This document shows, one piece after another, positions 57,092-64,000 of a DNA stretch of 64,000 nucleotides. The stretch's first letter is position 1, and every line of letters begins with the position of its first letter. This DNA comes from Ipomoea triloba (Eukaryota; Streptophyta; Magnoliopsida; Solanales; Convolvulaceae): NCBI RefSeq assembly GCF_003576645.1, contig NC_044922.1, forward strand, positions 4,802,026-4,866,025. Direction: 5' to 3'. Under the pieces are notes generated by a model. That model was given only the letters and a program-made list of their open reading frames with translations. It ran no database searches and had not been told where the DNA came from. Both the position numbers and the translations under genes were made by a program.

Positions 57092-60000
57092 TCAGGTGGG
57101 TAAATTCCTAAGCAAACGAAGGGCGCGGGCCCAATGAGACCTCTGTGAGAGCACGATCCTCCTCAAAACCGGGACTGCTCCTGCTGCAATGATAGCCGCG
57201 TGGTTTTCGCTGTCCATGCTTAGATTATACAGAATTGCTAGCCCCGCGTCCACAGCCCGCTCGGTCCCGTTCTCTATGAGCTTCACCAGCGGGAAGATTC
57301 CCCCCTCGGCAGAGACAGCCCGGGTGGAGTCCACCACTCCTTCGGATATAATCCTGTTCAGTTCCACGACTGCAGCCTCCTGTACCTCGGGTGAAAACGA
57401 GGTTTTCATCTGTTCTACCAGCCTCGGGATCGTCTCGTAGAGAGTCACCTCCATGTTGATCGGGTTCTCGAAGCCGGAATAGGGGCCGGATAGAGAGCTG
57501 AGTTTGACAAGGCAGGCAGCGACCCAATCTTTGTGGTAAAGAGGGATGTCGGACTTGAGGACCCCTCGGAGCAGTTTAGTGAAGTGGTATGCGTTTATTT
57601 TACGCCGAAAATGCTCAAAGTCCAGTAGTTTCGTTAGAAGCCGAGATGCTGCAGATATAGCGTAACCAGCTTCTTCAATTTCGAGGGCATGTAGTTCCGG
57701 TTTCTGGCCATCAAAATCTGCCTCTGCTAATAAAAGCAGAAGACGGGATAAACTTCATACGCATTAATTAAGCTAATATTTCTATCAAAAAACTTGTATT
57801 CTCAAGAAGTTTTTCAGGTCACGGAAAATTGAGAAACAGAAATGATGAAAGCATTCTCTGATAATTGAAAGTCGTGCACAAGTATCTCGTACCTTTCAAG
57901 CATTCCTGCTTAAAAACAGCATCTAAACCGGATTCTATGTCAATTGAGATTATCTTTTCAGTGCACGGTTCAACAACTGAAACAAACTCGAGGATGGAAG
58001 CAACTTTTCTCTGCACATCCGAGGATGATGTCTTCAAGATATCAATGAGGCGAGTAAGAACCGCAGAATCCAGAACATCAACCGCGTTGGTAGTTTTCAA
58101 GCTACAAGAACAGGAATCAAAGGGTTAACATACGCAGATAGCCAGACATATATATATTACATGCCAATGAAACAATTGTGAAAATCAATGAGTTGGCTTA
58201 TACATATACAGATAAATATTAAAAAACCTTGTAGTTGATACAGATATCTCATTCTCCTTTCCTCCAGGTCCCATGTTTCTTGTTTCATCCCATCCCTTCT
58301 CTGAAAACTTGGCTGGTCCCTCGAAAAACTAAAAACCGATAAAAATAGGGTCATTAAGAAAGACTCCTGGAAGCATTTTGAGCATACATTGTGTGCCTGT
58401 TTGTAAAGAGTATAATTCTGGTCTTATGATTATTTATTGTGAATACTCCATAGTTTACTTCACGTTACTTATGTATTATTGGCTTAAACAAGCTAAAAGG
58501 TGTTGGATAATCAATAATTCACAATCTTTGCGGAACATGTAAAAAGTGGATTATAGTTAATCTACAAACCTTTGATTTCATTTCTTTGCTAGGATCTAGA
58601 ATTCGAGTAAGAATATCCAGAATCTGCAGGCAAGGCATATTGTTTCTTATTTCAGCAGAAGTATGAAATAATTATGACTCGTGAATTTCAAAAAAGTTTC
58701 GGTGATTCAGTAAATACTATACCGTTTTTGTAATGTTGCTAGAGATCTCTAAGTGATTCAGTAAATTAATCAGAGAATGCAAAACATTTTCCTCTTCTAG
58801 TCTTTTGCAAACTGCATTGCTGCACCAAAAGATACAGAAGGATTTATAAAAAACTTCAGATGTTCAACAGTATAAATCATCTCCCACAAATTCCAATTAA
58901 AATATTAATATGAAACGTAAAATATTACTAGACGTGGACCTACAGAATCATAGCTGCACCAATTGGATATACAATTAAAGATAATTTAGAAAAAAACCTG
59001 ACAGATAGCCTTTCCAGAGCCCGAACAACAGCACATCTGATTTTGTCATTAGGATGATTGATCAGCTCGGTTAGTTGATTAACAGCACCGGCTTCCATAA
59101 AGGAAACACGCATATGTTCGCTGAAGGATGCATCGGCAATTGCCTCGGCCGCTCTGGCAACAGCCAACTCATCTTCAAGTCCAAGAATAAGAACCAATCG
59201 AGCCACGCCATCAGTCCATGGCAAAAGAGTAAACCGACTTGACAGCAGTTCATGGTTTAACTTATTATCTTCGATTTCTATAGCCCCTTTACGGTCAAGG
59301 AATTGTTGCCTCGCTTGACCGTCCATTGCATTCACCTTTGCTTCCTCAGAGTTAAATGGTGAAGGGGCTTTCGATCTCTGCTCAACCAAAGGGACCAAAA
59401 CTAGACCCTCCTCCATAACAAGAATCTTGTTGTACTCATCTTTAGCAAGTTCCAACAATGCATTTTTTGCTTCTTTTCTAATCACCTTAGACCCCTCCAT
59501 ACCTGTTTTCAATAGTCTGGCCTGCAAGTTGAGCCACTCATTAGTCATTAATGAATTCAACTGCACTAGAATTTTCTTTATAAACAAAGAAAAACGAAGT
59601 GAGACTCACCAGTTTCGGAATAACGCCAACTTCAATCATGATCTTGTGATTAGATTTGCTTAATGTCAGATTAGCCAAAACCCCTCCAGCTGCCTCCACC
59701 ACCCTCACTTTGTCATCTTCCAGTAACTTCATTAATACGTGCAAGAGATCGAAATTTGCCATTTTTATTCTGTGCTTCTCATCCACCGACAAATTCCACA
59801 GCGTACAAAGGCTTTGCTCCTTCACCTATATATATTAATTTAAAGTTACACCACACGTATTTACGTCAGAAAGATGCATGGAAAACAGAGTGAAATGGTA
59901 GACTTCTGTACATTAGAAGATAGTGAAGATCGCCTCAATAGGCCTGTTATCTCCTCTATTGCGCCACTCTCTGCCACTGAATCCCGGTATACATTCACCG

Positions 60001-61172
60001 ATGACACCACTCTCAAAAGACCAGCAGCTGCTTCACGTGCAGAATCAGATTCCGACTTTAGAAGATTCACGGTAAGATTGACAGAGCCAGGAAACTGCAT
60101 TATGGTATCTACACACTTCTTTCCCCCAAGTGAATACTTCCATAGGGCATCAATTGCCTCTCGTCTATCAAGAGGATCGTTGTCTAAACCCAGCATTCGG
60201 ACGAACAATGCCACATAACCATCACCGATAGTAGACATGCTGTCCCCTGTGGTATCAACATCCTGGAAATGGAAGAGCAATGCACTGTATCATTACTTAT
60301 CCTGTTTATAGAAAGAACACGGCAACCAAGTTTTTCAACAAAAACAATAACCAGAAAAGATAAGAACAGAGAATAATCAATTCACTTGAACAACGAGATG
60401 TCAACGAAACAGTTGAATTCAATCCTTCAATATCCATGGCTAAATTTGTACATGTACATGTTTAAGGTTGTATATAAATATGTTGTTTGTAACCTGGATG
60501 TTTTATCACCATCCCAATTAATAAAAGAACAATTCGGTTCCATGAACATAGGCACATTATCGAACCACGTAAATCAGGTCTTCTCTATTTTCTGCCATTA
60601 TCTTTTCGGGTGACGAGAAAAACTGCAACCACTACTCATGCACTGTGTAAACCTGCCTTGTGACCCTAGCTGGCATGCTCAAACTAAGAAGGTCAATAGA
60701 CCGCTCCGATTATTGATTTCTGTTCTTGTTAATCTCAACAAATTTAGCTCTTTTTCCATGGATGAATCACCTAAACTGAAATGAACTATTTCTACCTCAA
60801 ACAGATTGCAGGCAATACCCCAACACCCAAAATCCAAACCATAGTTACACACACAAAAACTCCACACTTGAATAAAACAAAACCCCCAATTCCAACCATC
60901 CAATACTGCAAAAAACAATTCCAGGCAAAAGTGGAACTTACAAGAGAAGCAGGCTCCTGGGTGATCGCAGAAACATCACTCTCTCCATCACTGCAGGCCC
61001 TCGTGAGCACTGAAGGCCGGTTGAGAAAGCAGTGAAATTTGAAGGAAGAGAGAGTACGAGGGGTGAGTTTTCTTGTTCTAACTGTAAAAACGGCCACATG
61101 GGTTGCCAAGATTGTACGTTTTGGGTGATTGGGAGGCCTGAATTTGAGATGGGTAGGGAGCGTTAGGGCCAT
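57092..61172 (-). CDS. ARM-repeat protein, predicted plastid-targeted
   Basis: Nine exons (61172-60942, 60262-59912, 59825-59610, 59521-58998, 58819-58723, 58623-58570, 58328-58228, 58101-57893, 57726-57092) join in phase to 805 residues. Residues 1 to about 60 are rich in Ser, Thr, Arg and Lys and poor in acidic residues (MALTLPTHLKFRPPNHPKR...), a chloroplast transit peptide pattern. The rest is built of armadillo helices, clearest in the EQSLCTLWNLSVDEKHR, AAGGVLANLTLSKSNHK, RCAVVRALERLSV and GLAILYNLSMDSENHAA repeats. There is no U-box or F-box, so an E3 ligase role is not supported. The closest recalled Arabidopsis relative is At1g23180, of unknown function. ARM repeats usually mediate protein binding; a plastid scaffold role is an inference. 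It lies head to head with NdhL. Confidence 0.88.
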
Positions 61173-61991
61173 ATCCGGTTAAGTGAAGCGTCTATGCCAT
61201 AAATAATACGGAGTATTGAACAGCCTCGGGCTGTATAGGGGTTTGGATTCTGGGTTTGTTGAGGTGATACTGTGATAGCTTTGTTGGATATGCAAGAAAC
61301 GACAATGGTGGAATCTCCTAGAAAATCATTATCTAATTAATAAACCATAATCCAATTTTTCTGCAAATAATTATGAATACATATAGGTCAAATGAACATT
61401 TTGCCCAGAATAAAGAACTGGAGTCTAGAAGAATTGATTGAAAAGGGATCAAACATCAGAATCCAAATCGCAGGTACCGTACGAGGATGACTTCTAAGTT
61501 ATAGTGCAATATGGTAAAAAAAAAATAAAATTTAATCCATAACAATATGCTACCACTATTTAAGGATTGCATTAAATATGATAAAAAATTAAAAATAATA
61601 CTTTCTCTGTCACATTTTATCTGTTCTAGGTCAAATTAACTCTTTCTTCTTTGTTTATTTGTAATTTCTAAATATATAAATTTTGTATATTAATACTCAC
61701 TTTAACCGAACTAAACACATAAAAAGTGACAGAGAGAGTTCTTTTGCCTCCACTAAGGCTTAAACCCGCTCCCATCATCCTTATGGAAGTGTAAACCAGG
61801 ACACTGGGTGCCACTAGACCATAAGGTCTCTGGCAAAGAGAGTATTAAAAAGAAAAAAAACTATTATTTATATCATTTTCAAATGACTAACAAGTAACAA
61901 TAATTCTCAACCATATATATTCTTCTACTCACAGTATAATCAAACAAATAACACATATCCCTCTTCCCTTCACAGCTTGCTTGGCTCAGAG
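61173..61991. promoter_or_regulatory. shared upstream region of the ARM gene and NdhL
   Basis: The two start codons are 819 bp apart and point away from each other. A CATATATATTC TATA-like motif at about 61913 is placed to serve NdhL. A TACGGAGTA 9-mer is at 61207 and a SINE occupies 61735-61838. Bidirectional regulation is possible, but no shared motif was identified. Confidence 0.45.
61735..61838 (-). mobile_element. tRNA-derived SINE fragment, minus strand
   Basis: On the minus strand it reads CAGAGACCTTATGGTCTAGTGGCACC (A box), CACTTCCATAAGG and then GGGTTTAAGCCTTAGTGGAGG (B box). It is the head of the SINE family at 40.1 and 53.4 kb; the tail is missing. Confidence 0.55.
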
Positions 61992-63095
61992 ATGAGCTTC
62001 TCACTCACCACCACCTCCCATCTCCCCAAGCCTCTCCCTTCTCTCTCCCCTCCCTCCAAACACAAAAAGCTTCATCTATCTATCCCCATAAAGGTAATCA
62101 CACCCTCATATATCTCTTTACTACTTTAATCTTATCATCATCATCAAATTTATGTATTCTTGATTGATAGCAGGCATTCAAAAACACCAATACTAAAGCC
62201 ACCCGATGCTGGACTAACCAAATATCTGCATTAGCTATCCAAATAGCAGCAATCTTGGCCACTGTAAGCTGCTAATATAAGACACTACTCATCATTTATT
62301 ATGTTTCACTGATGTTTTGTTTCCAGTTAAAAGAAGATTTGATTGTGGCAGGGAGGTGCAGTAGAGCCGGCTCTGGCGGTAACGGGAGTGAATGGACAAG
62401 AAGATCTGATATGGATTTTGATTCAATCTGGGATTTCGGCCTTCCTCTACTTCATTGTTTTCCCCGTCAGTGATTAAGTTATTACTTATTAGTTACTATA
62501 GCTTCTTGGAAAATAAATGTTTTTGATTTCACTGTGCTAATAAATAAACATGTTTTGTTTTGTGGTTGGATTTGCAGCCTATCCTCATGAATTGGCTGAG
62601 GATAAGGTGGTATAGGAGGAATCTGTTGGAGATGTATGTCCAGTTCATGTGTGTCTTCATCAATTTCCCTGGGTAAGTTGTCTATCTATTATTTGTGACC
62701 ACAGATTAAACTTTAATCAAATAATAGTTAAAAATTTAATTATTTATCTGATTTAGAACCAAAATTGTATTGTTCTTGATATTATGGAACCAGAACTGTC
62801 ACGATTCTAGTTCAGTTTCTACAATACATGATTCAGTTCGAATTAGACAGTTCAATCCGAACCGTGGTGATCCCTATCCACTAAATACTAATGTTGTTGA
62901 ATTCATTGTTTGGAATTGGAGAATGATACTGTGGTTTTCATGTACAGCTTGGTGTTGTGGGCACCATTTCTCAACTTCAGGAAATTACCACAAGACCCTT
63001 CCATGAAGTACCCCTGGTCGGTGCCGGAAGACAGTTCTAAGGGCAGGAACATCTACCGGAAATATCCTTGGGCAACTCCGGAGGACTATGACTAA
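61992..63095 (+). CDS. NDHL: chloroplast NDH complex subunit L (NdhL / CRR23)
   Basis: This nuclear-encoded subunit belongs to the chloroplast NADH dehydrogenase-like complex, which runs cyclic electron flow around photosystem I. Five exons (61992-62093, 62174-62263, 62352-62465, 62578-62672, 62948-63095) join in phase to 182 residues. The first 45 residues or so are Ser/Thr/Pro/Lys-rich (MSFSLTTTSHLPKPLPSL), a plastid transit peptide. Two membrane segments follow, about residues 83-104 (ILIQSGISAFLYFIVFP) and 120-142. Between them is the family signature PILMNWLRIRWYRRNLLEMY, and then LVLWAPFLNFRKLPQDP. For exon 3 an upstream acceptor at 62325 is also open, but only the acceptor at 62351 yields the conserved reading frame. 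It is the divergent neighbour of the ARM-repeat gene. Confidence 0.93.
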
Positions 63096-64000
63096 TCCAC
63101 AATTGATTCTTTCATACTCATGTCTTTCATCATAAACCTCTGAGCTATGAATATACAGATAATTGTTTGTGTATGATCATAGATTAATAGCGCAAACATA
63201 CTGTAAATTCTCTACCCTTTCAATACAATGCATACAAACAGACAGCATATGCAGACACAAAAACAATGTGTTATGAAATACTCAGCAGCAATTTGGAAGT
63301 GACTTAGTAAACTTCAAGACTGTAATAAAGAATGCAAAGAACATAATTACCAAAATCTTTTTATTTGAAACAAAGCACTAAACATTTCTTACAATGATGA
63401 GCCCTGTTGAGTTGGTAGTACAAAGCACTAAACGTAACGTTTCTTGTCCCCACATATCTAATGGAAATAAAATGCTTTAGGGAGACATAGATGTCCTTGA
63501 GAAAATAATAATAGTATTTACTGGGAGGTTAAATCGCACTATCAGAATTAGAGGTTAAATCTCTAACCTGCTAGTTAAGACCCGTAAAAATGATAAGTAA
63601 CAAGGATATGACAGACTATACTCACATCTGTGATCTTTGCAACGGTAAACTCTCTGAATAATTTGTCACGGATATAAATTATGTTGTTTTTTAGTGATGA
63701 AAACGACGACGAATTTATTTTTTATTGTGAAATAACGACATAATTTATTCTATTGCAATTGTATTTTTATTTTTACTTCTAAATGTCATCGTGTTTTTTA
63801 AATAATCAAATCAAGTTTATTTATTTATTGATTTTTTGTGTGAGAGAAAGAATCAAATCAAGTTATTTAAATTATAAATTAAAACCCTAAAATCCCCAAA
63901 TCATTCAGTCATTCAGCCATTGCCCCCCGCCCTAATTTGTGAAGATTGAAGACCCAGCACACCGCCTCCGCCGCTAACTGCACAGCGCACCGCCGTCGCC
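63096..64000. other. region downstream of NdhL, and possible next-gene leader at the edge
   Basis: 63096-63300 is the likely NdhL 3' untranslated region. 63395-63590 contains GTTGAGTTGGTAGTAC and GAGGTTAAATC words that may be a SINE scrap. From about 63885 the sequence becomes GC-rich (AAACCCTAAAATCCCC..., CCGCCTCCGCCGCTAAC), like the leader of a plant gene on the plus strand. No ATG-started frame is visible before the window ends. Confidence 0.4.

Noticed and set aside
62326..62465. Alternative NdhL exon 3 beginning at 62326
   Set aside because: It is open and has an AG acceptor, but its frame loses the hydrophobic segment and does not connect to the conserved family sequence. The acceptor at 62350-62351 does.

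Overview
This is a stretch of plant nuclear genome. It is AT-rich, its genes have many short GT-AG exons, and the genes are separated by several kilobases of degraded transposable elements. A nuclear gene for a chloroplast NDH-complex subunit (NdhL) implies a photosynthetic land plant that keeps this complex. The gene families and gene order suggest a eudicot. I cannot name the species from sequence alone.

Seven protein-coding genes can be read completely. From left to right: a pectin methylesterase/invertase inhibitor (PMEI, + strand, 5.8-6.4 kb); cytosolic phosphoglucomutase (- strand, 18 coding exons, 8.2-18.4 kb); an HMGA-type AT-hook protein (- strand, 26 kb); a receptor-like kinase of the CRK43 type without ectodomain (- strand, 32.3-35.4 kb); an ANTH-domain clathrin assembly protein of the AP180/PICALM1 type (- strand, 15 exons, 44.7-50.9 kb); a plastid-predicted ARM-repeat protein (- strand, 9 exons, 57.1-61.2 kb); and NdhL (+ strand, 5 exons, 62.0-63.1 kb). 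I joined exons by hand at GT-AG sites. In every gene the phases close without internal stops, giving 203, 581, 189, 397, 562, 805 and 182 residues.

The genes are not an operon-like pathway. They are housekeeping and signalling genes whose order appears conserved. As I recall the Arabidopsis map, PMEI, PGM, CRK43, NdhL and the ARM gene correspond to the duplicated At1g70720-70760 and At1g23180-23205 blocks, while HMGA and the ANTH gene are neighbours at At1g14900/At1g14910. If so, this window keeps an ancestral eudicot order that was split up in Arabidopsis. The ARM gene and NdhL are head to head, 819 bp apart, and both products look plastid-targeted.

The intergenic and intronic DNA holds a Mutator-type element with 9-bp target duplications, several foldback elements and MITEs, tRNA-derived SINEs, a Ty3/Gypsy gag fragment, a LINE RNase H fragment and a probable Copia remnant inside phosphoglucomutase introns, and a 106-bp tandem array. 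A 1,742-bp block is present twice, joined by single Ns, and is most likely an assembly error. A perfect 39-bp inverted repeat lies just upstream of the PMEI start codon. I saw no CRISPR array, no tRNA or rRNA gene that I would defend, and no clearly new multi-gene system.
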